Assembly (NCBI GenBank): GCA_963678705.1
Contig: OY783206.1
Coordinates: 13,341,807 to 13,405,806, forward strand
Reading direction: 5' to 3'
DNA length: 64,000 bases
Origin: Panorpa germanica
Taxonomy: Eukaryota > Arthropoda > Insecta > Mecoptera > Panorpidae
Shown: piece by piece, positions 35,951-46,298 of the stretch
Numbering within the stretch: the first letter of the stretch is position 1
How the letters are laid out: each line of letters opens with the position of its first letter
Position numbers and translations under genes: made by a program
The notes under the pieces: model-generated
Database searches by the model: none
The model's input: the letters and a program-made list of their open reading frames with translations, nothing else
What the model was told of the DNA's origin: nothing

Positions 35951-36715
35951 TTACAATTTAAAATATTGGTTTTACTGTTTTTAGATGTATAGTGGAATTT
36001 TAGGCAATTATAACATTGAGCTATTGATTGTAAATACGAGTCGCAGTAATATTTTATTCTCCATAAATAAATAAATTCCGGAATTTGCTGTCATTGAAAA
36101 CTTGTTTTTATCGTAGTACTGGGAAGATATTTTATTTCATTGTCTATTAATATTTTTCTATATAATCTTTGAATTTTAGTTGCAACAAATGGAAAAATTC
36201 AATGTTATTTAGTATAGTTACTTCGTCATAATCGATATCAAGCAGATTTATTGGTCCAAAAATACGAAATGTAAGCTATATAATTATACTTTTCTAATGT
36301 TGAATATAATACAATTTTGTTTGCACATTTTGCTGTAGATAGCATTCTATTACTACTCTATTTTTAACAACTTTTTAAATTTCCATAATATCTTTTTTGT
36401 TGCTAATTTTACAAACAATTTCTGCTCATTTCAATGAACTAAATTTTATATAATTTACTTCGTTATTAGTCCTTTTATTACTTTATATGTTGGGTAAGTT
36501 TTTTTTGTATATTATATAAAATAATTGTCCTCTTTCATTGCTGTTTCAATTATATATAAAGTTCTTTCCATCGTTCTGTTTATTTTTATTTGATCTAATT
36601 CTACCTTCTTCTGCGGGAGAATGTCCTCCGCCATGGTGTGTTGTGGTAAATATGTGTTTTTTTTTATGTACACAAATTAATTTTTTTTTATATAATGTAT
36701 AGATAATATCTATTA

Positions 36716-38903
36716 TAGCCCGGTCAAATTAAACCAAAAAATAAGAGTAAAGTTACATAAATTCCCACCTAGCTGAAAATCGGTAAGATTGTTTAAAATA
36801 TCATTAAAAACAAAATTTGAAAACTCCCCATCTTTCCCCTGTACGGAAAAAATTTTATTCAAGGTCAAAGGTCAAAGAAATGAGTTTTTCGCGATTTTCA
36901 GCAAAACGGTAAGTTTTATCATAAAAATACCTCAGACAAAATTTGTAGATCATAAAATTATCTACAAAAAATTTATTAATACTTTTTTCTCTACGAGCTA
37001 CCGTTTTTGAGATATAACGATTCAAAAAGTTGTAATCGTCATAATATGCATGAGTACGCCACGTATATATACATCTCTATAGTTGTAATATATGTTAAAA
37101 TATTTTTCTATCGGTCGTTGTAACTTACACTACTAATATAAAATATACATAAGTTATATATATAAATAAATAACTGTCGTATTTGATGGCTATAATGATT
37201 GCACGAGAAATACCAAAGCTGCAGAACAGCGTCGTCGAACTTTAGCAACATCTTCATCAATTGATATTTTATTTGATGAAAATATGACAGTTCCAACCAG
37301 CCAACAAAAATTTCTTTCTAATACTCACAACAAGTCTCGGTTCATTTCAATGTTGAAAGAAAGATTTACTACGGAAAATATATTGGTAAGACAAGCTAAT
37401 AATGATGCTGATGTATTGATAATTGAAACAGCAATTGAGCAATTCAATTTGACAAATACAACTATTGTTGTTGGTGAAGATATAGACTTACTCGTATTAC
37501 TGACTGCTCGAACTCTAACTGAAAAAATTATTTTCTTCTTAAAACCAGGAAAAGCTCAACATCAATCGGAAATGTATTCATCAAAAAGTTTATCTACTTT
37601 TGCAAAGTGTCAAAATCATGTACTATTTTTACACGCAATAACTGGCTGTGATACGACATCTGCATTTTACAGGAGGGGTAAAATAACAGTTTTCAAACTA
37701 TTTGAGAAACAAAATTTAATTGAATGTGCTGAAGTTTTTAAAAATAGTAATTCTACTCGACAAGAAATTATTACTAACGGCATTCGCTTTCTTCTTTCTA
37801 TGTACGGAGCTCTTAAAAAAACTACCTGCTTAGATAAGTATAGATATGCATGTTTCGTTAAAAACACCAAAAGTAAAAAACAAGTACAATTAGCTTGTCT
37901 TCCTCCAACCTCAGTTGCTGCTCATCAACATCTTTTTAGGGTATATTACCAAGTTCAAGTGTGGCTTGGTTATCAGCTAGACCCTACAGACTGGGGTTGG
38001 AAGTTGGTCAACAATTCATTAGAACCAGTGCACACTTTACTTCCACCTGCGCCGGAAAAACTGCTGAACTCGATTTTTTGCAACTGCAAAAAGGGATGCA
38101 GTGCTAAATGTGGTTGCAAAAAAGTCGGACTATTCTGTTCTCCGGCATGTACACATTGTCAAGGCCGGTTGTGCTCTAATATTGAATCACCAACAGTAGA
38201 GGATCCGTTTGATTCCAACGAGGCAACATGCGATACATCGCTATTAACGCAGTTTACATGCACTCAGGATGAAGATGAAGAAGAACAAGAACAAGAACAA
38301 GAAGAACAAGAACAAGACGAACAAGAACAAGAAGATCAAGAAGAAGAACCAGAAGAAGATTTTGAAAGTTACGACTCGGACGATTAAATTTCACTACTTT
38401 TTTTTAACTTAAATTGCTTTTATCTTTTCAATCTCTGCTAATATCCATTATTTTTCAATAGTTTCAAATTAAACAGGATCAAAACTGACCCGTGGAATAG
38501 GCCTACTGGGGAAACTACGTTAAAAAAAACGCGCTAAGTACACTACCTCATAGGTGGCGAGGAAACGTGTGCATATTATGACGATTACAACTTTTACAAC
38601 TTTTTGAATCGTTATATCTCAGAAACGGTGGCTCGTAGAGAAAAAAGTATTAATAAATTTTTTGTAGATAATTTTATGATCTACAATTTTTGTCTGAGGT
38701 ATTTTTATGATAAAACTTACCGTTTTGCTGAAAATCGCGAAAAACTCATTTCTTTGACCTTTGACCTTGAATAAAAATTTTTCCGTACAGGGGATAGATG
38801 GGGAGTTTTCAAATTTTGTTTTTAATGATATTTTAAACAATCTTACCGATTTTCAGCTAGGTGGGAATTTATGTAACTTCGAATGTCTAACTTGACCGGG
38901 CTA
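36716..38903. mobile_element. Long-TIR transposon encoding a PIN-like/CXC protein, TTA target duplication
   Basis: The insertion is exact: the uninterrupted junction block (15770s and 54640s) reads ATCTATTATTTATAATTG; here TTA is present on both sides (36713-36715 and 38904-38906) of an element beginning TAGCCCGGTCAA and ending TTGACCGGGCTA. The inverted ends are about 330 bp (36716-~37055 and ~38575-38903) and highly alike; terminal bases could also be assigned as AGCCCGG with an ATTAT duplication. The only protein is the PIN-like/CXC one, 5'-truncated; no DDE transposase is seen. The high arm identity suggests recent activity. Confidence 0.85.
37170..38387 (+). CDS. PIN-like nuclease-fold protein with CXC cysteine-rich segment (transposon-borne, 5'-truncated)
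   Basis: The frame is open from 37170 (a TAA stands at 37167-37169) to 38387; the first Met is at 37284, giving 367 aa, but coding resemblance starts earlier with VVFDGYND. Counting from that Met: GEDIDLLVLL (64-73) and HAITGCDTTSAF (117-128) give, with VVFDGY, three acidic positions in the order of PIN/FEN1-like nuclease folds. PPTSVAAHQHLFRVYYQVQ (208-226) and LDPTDWGW (232-239) are typical of this arthropod family. A cysteine-rich segment at 266-297 (CNCKKGCSAKCGCKK) resembles tesmin/CXC DNA-binding repeats. The tail (325-367) is almost all Glu, Asp and Gln. The usual N-terminal half, seen in part in the relative at 17535-18920, is missing. The family is known mainly as uncharacterised; its presence between TIRs suggests a mobile-element function, which I infer. 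Confidence 0.75.
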   Translation: MTVVFDGYNDCTRNTKAAEQRRRTLATSSSIDILFDENMTVPTSQQKFLSNTHNKSRFISMLKERFTTENILVRQANNDADVLIIETAIEQFNLTNTTIVVGEDIDLLVLLTARTLTEKIIFFLKPGKAQHQSEMYSSKSLSTFAKCQNHVLFLHAITGCDTTSAFYRRGKITVFKLFEKQNLIECAEVFKNSNSTRQEIITNGIRFLLSMYGALKKTTCLDKYRYACFVKNTKSKKQVQLACLPPTSVAAHQHLFRVYYQVQVWLGYQLDPTDWGWKLVNNSLEPVHTLLPPAPEKLLNSIFCNCKKGCSAKCGCKKVGLFCSPACTHCQGRLCSNIESPTVEDPFDSNEATCDTSLLTQFTCTQDEDEEEQEQEQEEQEQDEQEQEDQEEEPEEDFESYDSDD

Positions 38904-39597
38904 TTATTTATAATTGTTATAATTTGTTATAAATATATGAAAATAAGTATTAATATCATCAAAATAATTGTTACAAGACACGACAAAATATATAAGATAA
39001 TGTTACACAACAAAAACAATAACGACTAATCACTAGCATTGGTTTTGTACAAACGTTGGTTATCGTAGTAGTTTTTACTAAAACACTTCCCCTAAAACGA
39101 TATTAAATTCTTACTAAACCGCGAATTGCGAATTTGTAAATTTTAATTATGTTAGATTTCATTTTCCCCAGTCTAAATATATCTCGGGTTTCATTAAAAT
39201 TCTAACATATATCTGCGACTGATAATACTTATTATTCATCCATTTTTCTCGTAGTGTACACGTTAATTTGGGCTCTGAAAAATATCTTAAATTCTAGAAA
39301 TGTATATTATATGTACTGATTTCTTTAAATAATCAATTTTAAAAGGCAATATTATTCAAGATATTAACAATTAAAACAGTCATTTAAAGAACCAGGGTTA
39401 ATTATTTTTTAATTAAATTGCGATAGCTATTCTATTGTGTGAATCAGCTTCTTCTGAATTAAATTCTATAAAAAACAAATTTAGAAATATTGAAGAATAT
39501 TACAATACAAAATACAATAAACAACAACAAAAATTCCATCGATTGTAATAATTTACCAACTCAATTCGTATTTTTAATGTCAATTCTTCATTTTTGG

Positions 39598-40302
39598 AGT
39601 ATCGTGATTATCTATCGTATTAAACTTTCTTTGAAATGTGAAATGTTTTCTTTAAATTGTAAAGGAGGTGTACGTCCTTAATTTTTCACAGGATGCAACC
39701 CTTAAGCCTGCTGCATATGTAGCGTGTTTTAACCCGCGCGGAACGTGTTTTCACCCGGACGGAACGGGACGACAATATCATTATCGATATTGTCGTCCCG
39801 TTCCGTCCGGGTGAAAACACGTTCCGCGCGGGTTAAAACACGCTACGTGTGAAGCAGGCTTTAAAGTGACGTCTCAGTTTCAGGTAATTTGCATACAAAA
39901 GTTATTGCATTCGTTATTATGTCGAAATTTGTAAAGAAAGAATATTGTGAAAGCAATAAAATTTATAACCCTTTTTAAATAATTTCTAAATTAATGTAAA
40001 TTTAAGTTTGGAATTCCGACCTTGTAAACCAGGACCGCACAAATTTACCAGTCGTTTGCCCAATGCTCAATATGTTCCCCTTTTGTTTTAGGATATTCTA
40101 ATTACAATGATGACCTATCCTACATTACATATATTCTATAATATCTATTTTATTGATTTAATTAATCTGTATTGATTCTTTTGTGTTCTAAATGGTTGTA
40201 CAGTAAGCTTAACATGTTACCAAATTTGTTGGGATCATTGGTATGTTTTTGTGTAAGCCTGCCAATATCTTTGTTGAACTATTAATGGTTTTTAGTTTTT
40301 CA
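39598..40302. repeat. Start of array unit 2, up to the Helitron insertion
   Basis: Matches 25950-26460 and 55352-56035. It carries a palindromic insert at 39705-39860 that is absent from unit 1 and from the related A-B spacers. No gene. Confidence 0.65.
39705..39860. mobile_element. Perfect palindromic MITE, full copy
   Basis: Begins AGCCTGCTGCATATGTAGCG and ends with its near-complement (CGCTACGTGTGAAGCAGGCT); between these the two ~70-base arms pair almost perfectly around a short centre near 39782. The empty form at 59350 (ACCCTTAAAGTGACG) shows a target of TTA (or TTAA) duplicated on insertion. It would form a very stable hairpin. No protein. Confidence 0.85.
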
Positions 40303-40359
40303 TCTACCTATTATAATGTTCGTAATGTTCCAATTTAACATGGAAAACTCATAAGAACT

Positions 40360-40435
40360 CATAGATATTTATATATATATATATATAGAGCGTTATTTAT
40401 ATATTTATATATTTATTTATATATATATCCGGTAA
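40360..40435. repeat. TA-rich simple sequence near the Helitron 1 5' end
   Basis: Interrupted runs of TATATAT and TTTATATA. No other content. Confidence 0.7.
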
Positions 40436-40699
40436 CAAAATCGTATATGGTATCTTCTAAACGGCGCCTACAAAGTTCTTCAAATTTTGGTATGATGTAA
40501 AGGACGAATTTCTAAGACTTTCTACGTCCCTGAATTTTTCCCTGAATTTCCGTGGAAAAACTTATACTGGAAAAACTGGAAAATTCGAAAAAATACTTTT
40601 GCTAATATCTGACGAACTAGAAAAGATAGAAAACTGAAATTTGGTGTGTGTATTGAGATCATAATTGTGCACATTTGCCAATAGTTGGAAATTGGAAAT

Positions 40700-41800
40700 T
40701 TAAGTTCAGTAGCGGCGCGAATTTCCGGGGGCAATGTTAGAATAGAGTTAGGACGTTGAAATTTAATATGTAGGCTCGCTGTAGACAGTTATTAATGAAA
40801 AAAAATAAACAGCCACAAATTTCCAGTGGCGGCGGGAGTTGAGACAGTAAAAGCCAGAAATATTGAAAATGTAGTATTATAACTTAGGGTATGTATGGAG
40901 ACACTAATTGCGCATGTTTGCCAATAATTAGATTACCAAAATTTTAATTCAGTAGCGGCGTGATTTTTTGGGGGCAATGTCGCAACAGAGCTAGAACGTT
41001 AAAATTTGGAACGGGGGCCATATATAGAGTATCATTAAAGACACACTATAGAAATTTGCAACTTTCCAGAGGCGGCGGGCGCTGGGGGCCAAAAACCAGA
41101 TATTTGAAATATATGGAGATGAAAGGCTATAGTTTAGAATATATATTCTTATATACAAATAAAATAGATCCTCGTGCTAAAATTTAACAAACTTGTTCAG
41201 TAGCGGAGGTTTGTGGGGGGTACTAATGCTAAAATATATATACAAAACTGAAATTTAGTATGCAGATATAGATTGACATTACTATTACGAAAATATAAAA
41301 AAAAACTACATTTTCTTAAGTGCAACATTAGAGTGGCGGGTGATAAACCGAATATAAGAACAATATAGAGGTACAACGATGATATTTTGCATGTAGAATA
41401 TTAAATAGAAGCTAAATAGTTCTCTATAAGTCAGATATTCAAATTACATTCAGTAGTAGAATTGGATTGATTTTTGGTGCGTTTGTTGTGCTGTGAAATC
41501 GAACAGGAGTGAGAGGTATAGGGGGGAAATAGTTAACAGCCCCAAATATAAAAAAAAAGAAAAAGTAAAAAAATAGAAACTATGCACGTGCATATTTGCG
41601 AAAATAAATTTAACCTTAGTAGCGGCGTGAAATTGGGGAAGTGGGGGTGGTAAAAAGCTTTGCCAAAGAACTCAATTTTGAAATTTCGATCATTTATAAA
41701 AGTAGGGGTAGATAAAGGTAGTGAGAGTTGTTACGAGCAAAATAGATTGCTATGCCTAAAATTTGACAATTTTATTTCAGGAGCGGGGATTAATGGGGAG
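40700..41800. repeat. Diverged tandem repeats in Helitron 1
   Basis: The words TTCAGTAGCGG or close variants recur at about 40708, 40950, 41198, 41451, 41614 and 41778, each followed by a G-rich run. Spacing is roughly 242-253 bases for the first four and about 164 for the last two, so later units appear shortened. Confidence 0.6.
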
Positions 41801-42659
41801 ACTAATATTATAACGTAAATATAAATACGAAATATAGAGTGTAAGATTACAGTACAGTTTTAATCATTTAAATGAATTGCTGTAATATCGAATTGGTAGT
41901 GTCTGATTGGAGAAGAGTGTGGCGCTGGGGTTCAGTTCTAAGTAATGGTGGTGTTAGAAGTAGTGGCGATATATTATAATGCCTCTGGGAGGTAACCGTA
42001 TTGCAGAATATGTGCTTTGGTGCTAAAAGTGAGGGTGGCGGGGTATGGGGATTAAATCGGAAGTGCAATAACGGGAAGGAAAAGGCCTAGAGATGAGATT
42101 ATTAGGAGCGAACTGCTAGGCTTTCTTAAAAACATAAATGAATTGATGTAATTAGTAGGTTTACATTGAAATTAGTGAAAATTTTATCAAAGATTTATCT
42201 TATCGAATAATTATTAAAAAATAATGTACTTCTAAGGATGAAATTTAGTATGCAGGTTGCCAGTAAAGTATTAATTTGGAAAACTAATTGTTAAGAGATT
42301 AGTACGCAGGGGGTGGAAGCGCAGGATTATTTAATGATTGCGCTAAACGGGGGGTATAGGAAAGTGCCCTAATAAGCGATGATGTTCAGTTAAGCTGTAG
42401 TGTTGCAAGTGGGCGCATTATGCCAAAGTTGCAGATGATTACAATTAAAAGTGCGAGAACGATACAGAGCATGGAGCCAAGAGGTGATTGATGTTTAGGG
42501 GCGGGGCAGTGGACATTGTTCAATACTGTGCTTCATTATGGTAAATGATAATTTTACGCAGCGGGGGCGCTGTGAAAGTACTCTAAGGACCGACGATGCT
42601 TAGGGAAGAAGCGATGCAGAGTGCTAAAAGTAGGAGGCGCTTCATGGCAGAAGTTTAGA

Positions 42660-43750
42660 GGAATCAAAAGACAAAAATTATGGTATTTAAAAAAGGGGGT
42701 GGAAAAAGAAGAAATAAAAGGTGGAAATACAAGACAGAGGACATTGAGGAAGTAGAAGAATTTAAATATCTGGGCTACACTTTTAAAAAGAACAATGGAG
42801 AACAGGCTCAGATAAGGGAGGTAGCAAAGAAGGCGGAGCTAGCAATGCGACGGGTATGAGGACTAGGGGAAAAGGTATTTGGGGGGGACATACAAAAGAG
42901 AATATGGATGTTTGATAGACTGATAGCCAGTATGATGTTGTATGGAGCAGAGGTTTGGGGGTGGAAGGAGCAAGAAAAGTTGGAAAGAATACAGATGAGA
43001 TATATTAAATGGTTACTACGGCTGGACAGGTGCACGCCAGGATACATGGCTATGGAGGAGCTGAAAAGGGATAAGATACGAATTAAAACTTGGGAAAGAG
43101 CAGTAAAATACGAGGAGAAATTGAACAGAGCGGAAAGCAAAATTTTAAAGAAAATAAGAGAGGATAGCATAAAGAATGGGGAGGAAGAAGGTACAAAAAA
43201 GAGAAAATAGTACTTTGAAAGGAATGGAATGGCGATCGAGGAGGCGGGAGAAGTGTGGAAGAGGAGCTAAGGAGAAGGGATAAGGAGATACAACAGCAGG
43301 AGAAAATGGGAAAAATAGAAAAAAGTAACTACAATAGAAGATATAAAAGGTTATAAGAAAATACTGTGCCTCAGTACCTTATAGAAAAAGACATAAAACA
43401 CATAAGAAGAACAGCAAGGTTTAGATTGGGAAATGAGGAAAAAGGAAACAGATACTGGGAAAAGAGTGAGGAAAGAAAATGTAGAGTGTGCGGAGCGGAG
43501 GACGAAATACTTGAGCACATTAAGTTTGAGTGTAAGGAAAAAGTAGCTAGCGATAGGAATATTGGCCAGCTATTAACGGGAGGCAGTGAAGGAAAGAGGT
43601 GGATGGCGGAAATAGTAAGAAGGAAAGAAAAAACAGAAGACTAAATAAGTTGGTGGAGAATAATGTAAATTTTATTGTAAGTTGAAGTATATAAAATGTA
43701 TTTAGAATGTAGATTGTAAAGCCAAAAGGCGAACAATAAACAATATTTCA
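42660..43750 (+). pseudogene. Non-LTR retrotransposon reverse transcriptase, 3' remnant
   Basis: One reading passes through MVFKKGGGK, EEFKYLGYTFKK (the F-x-YLG motif of the RT thumb edge), a stop near 42858, then LIASMMLYGAEVWGW (the YG-x-E-x-W motif), IQMRYIKWLLRLDRCTPGYM, and after a further break at 43207 RTARFRLGNEEKGNRYW and CRVCGAEDEILEHIKFEC (the LINE C-terminal CCHC-like motif). The 3' end has GTAAAGCCAAAAGGCGAACA and AATAAA near 43740. Several stops; not functional. It lies wholly inside Helitron 1. Confidence 0.8.
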
Positions 43751-43833
43751 GGATTATTTTCTATTTATCAAATAACTTTTATTTATTCACAAATTTTAAA
43801 TACACGTCGCTTTGCGACGGGGCGAAGCGCTAG

Positions 43834-44624
43834 TCCTATATTATAATGTCCGAGGTGTATGTTTGTTTTCTTATATGTTTATATGTTTACGCGATTCGTA
43901 TGGTAGCTCGAAAACGGCTCCATGGAAGTTTTTAAAAATTTCCTATTTCGTAGAGAAAAAAATTCTAAGACTTTTGGCGTCCTCGGATTTTTCCCTGAAT
44001 TTCCTGGAAACCCGTAATTTTGGAAAAACTGGAAAAAAGTGAACCCTTTTTTGCTGTATTACTTTTAATTCGTAAAAGATAGAAAGTTGAAATTTGGCAT
44101 GTGTATTAAGGTATTCAATGCTGACATTTCTCAAAAATTAGAAATTCAAAAATTGAAAAAGGGGGGGTTAAAGATATTCGGGGGCCCGGTAGAGAACTTT
44201 GGAGAAAATTCATTTTCTGGATTCTAGAATAATTAAGTATATTATTAATAAAAAAAAAATTCAATATTTCAAAATTTTATTGGGGGGCACGGGGGCAGTA
44301 TTTGCCGAGAGTAAAAATTGTGCTAGAAAGTTTAAATTTTGTATATAGGCTAACCTTGGTAAATTATTTACGAATCGAAAAAAAAATCACACATTTTGAA
44401 AAAAAGTTGTCCAAATATCGCATAAATTCAAAATATTTTTTATTTTGATATAAAAAATGCATTTTCTTAGTCAGTTTGTATGAAAAATTAATTGTTATTA
44501 AATTTAAAATCAATATAGGACGAGTTTATTTATAATTTCAATTTAAAAATGGAATTAAATTTTGACCTGAAATTCAAGCCACTCATAAAAAACAAACGTC
44601 GCTTGCGACGGGGGTAAAAGCTAG
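43834..44624 (+). mobile_element. Helitron 2 (791 bp), head-to-tail after Helitron 1
   Basis: Starts TCCTATATTATAATGTCCG immediately after the CTAG of Helitron 1 and ends CTAG at 44621-44624, after the hairpin CGTCGC-TT-GCGACG (44597-44610). Its 5' half resembles the 5' half of Helitron 1, so the two belong to one family. No protein. Confidence 0.8.
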
Positions 44625-45566
44625 TATTGGGTATAATGTACATCAGAGTTGTTTTTCAATTATTGTTCTTAACGGTTCTAAATATACTTCAATTGGCACA
44701 GGTGTACTGCCATCTTACTTTGTTTTATTACAAAAAGTGAGCACTGAGATATTATAAAAGATAAGTTTATTATTATATATGTATGTACATAATGAATTTA
44801 ACCCAGAAAATATAACTCTAGTTCAGGGTCGAACTCGAAGACTCAGCAGTCAGTATCAAGCTATTCTATGCAAAAAGTTTAGTTTTGGTCTTCCATATCA
44901 GCCTCCTTTTACACGCTGGAATTTTTTTTTTCTGTGTATCGGTGAGAATTGGGTCCACAATTAATTGCAAGTGTATTCATGATATGTAATACTTAATATG
45001 TACCTTCATGAAATATACAAGCAGTAACATATGCAGCAATTTTTACAATGGTACTGCTACTGCACACTGGTTTTGTGCTCATTTTCCAGACTAGCTGAAT
45101 GAAGCTTTCATTATTGTTTTTATTGAATCCACTAATACACCTAGAGAATAAATTATCACTACTCAGATCTTCATAAATTGGACTGCATCTCAGCCCTCAA
45201 GTAAGTTGGCTTATAGGTGATATATGTAACCAGTATACAATAATTATTGAAAAAGTACGATTTCTTCAATATTTAGGATACTTTATCATGGTTATAGACC
45301 TATAGGTTTCATTTTACTTGTAAATATTTCACTATCTCATAGTTCTTCATAGTACCTGTTCACCTATAGTTCTAGATGATACATATCTTAGTTGAGCAGT
45401 TCACAAATCATTTTTGATGTAATTTAAAACAATATTCTTTATTTGCACTGAAAGTGTTTGATGATTTTTAGATTTATGCTTTCCATGATATGATTTTATT
45501 TTTTTGTACTAAATATATTTATTAATATGTATTTAATTTTGCAGATTTCGTTCGAAAAAAACAACA
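44625..45566. repeat. Upstream region of gene A2
   Basis: Resumes the unit sequence interrupted by the Helitrons and matches the A1 upstream region (26460-27379). The splice acceptor for the A2 coding exon ends at about 45544; a donor-like CTCAA|GTAAGT is kept near 45203. Confidence 0.65.
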
Positions 45567-46298
45567 ATGTTTCCATTACGGTATCCTAATCCTTTACCTG
45601 AGGCGTCGATGAGCTCTCAGTCATCAGAGCATGGATCTAATAATCCCGAATCTTCAAGAACTTCCCCTAACGAATACAAACCTACGACACAGACAATCAA
45701 CCATTTTGGTGTTATAAATCGCATTGCCAATATGTCAACGTATCAAGGTTCACCGCCGGTATATCCGGGTATGCATTTCGATCAGCAGACGCAGAATCAA
45801 TTCTTCGCACGTACCTCAGAAACACCTGAGTCAAAATCGGAAGCACCAGCTAGTAATCAAGAAGTCAGAGCTGATTCGACTTCACAGCCGTGCAGTTTTA
45901 AACACTACCTCAAAAACTCCAAAAAATTTCTAGCATATTTTAATGATGCAGAGTATATGAAGTTTCGAGAGGTGAAAATGGCAGAAATACATGCTTCGAA
46001 GGGGGGCCGAACTGTTCCTTCTAATAAAATATCAGAACAAGGATCTTCAGAAGGTGACGGTGATGGGAGTTCCAACTCTAAAAAGGATCCAGCTTATTAC
46101 GAGCAACAAATGAGGAGTAATGCAGCTGCTGAAAAATCGAGAGACAAAAGAAGAATTCCTCTAGACGAATTAGCCTTCCGCAATGAATTCTTGGAAAATG
46201 AAAATGCGCAGCTTCGTGCTGAAGTTAATGCGATACGAGAACAACAGTCAGAGAGGCATCAGAAATCAGATGATGCAAAAAGAGTAAAATTATTTTAA
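45567..46298 (+). CDS. Giant-like bZIP protein, type A (copy A2)
   Basis: 243 aa, almost the same as A3. It shows the type-A changes: no LDLS segment, EQQMRSNAAAEKSRD basic region, fork proline (RRIPLDEL). Unlike A1 the fourth zipper position is Ile (EVNAIREQQSERHQ), and the stretch after it is one residue longer. The tail again ends AKRVKLF. Small differences from A3 include His for Leu in AEI(H/L)ASK and Ser for Pro in SSN(S/P)KKD. The splice acceptor is 23 bases before the ATG. Confidence 0.85.
   Translation: MFPLRYPNPLPEASMSSQSSEHGSNNPESSRTSPNEYKPTTQTINHFGVINRIANMSTYQGSPPVYPGMHFDQQTQNQFFARTSETPESKSEAPASNQEVRADSTSQPCSFKHYLKNSKKFLAYFNDAEYMKFREVKMAEIHASKGGRTVPSNKISEQGSSEGDGDGSSNSKKDPAYYEQQMRSNAAAEKSRDKRRIPLDELAFRNEFLENENAQLRAEVNAIREQQSERHQKSDDAKRVKLF

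Larger units (their letters stand above)
35951..39597. repeat. Junction block, copy 2, split by a transposon
   Basis: 35951-36715 and 38904-39597 together match 15041-16503 and 53912-55351. The zinc-knuckle codons are further damaged here (CAC for the Asp codon and others). The split is the PIN-like/CXC element. Confidence 0.85.
40303..43833 (+). mobile_element. Helitron 1 (3.5 kb) with captured LINE sequence
   Basis: Inserted between A and T of the unit sequence TTTTTCA|TATTGGG. Begins TCTACCTATTATAATG, ends CTAG at 43830-43833, preceded by the hairpin CGTCGC-TTT-GCGACG (43805-43819): the classic 5'-TC, hairpin, CTRR-3' structure without target duplication. No Rep/helicase frame is seen, so it is non-autonomous. 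Contains diverged ~245-bp repeats (40700-41800) and LINE debris. Confidence 0.8.
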
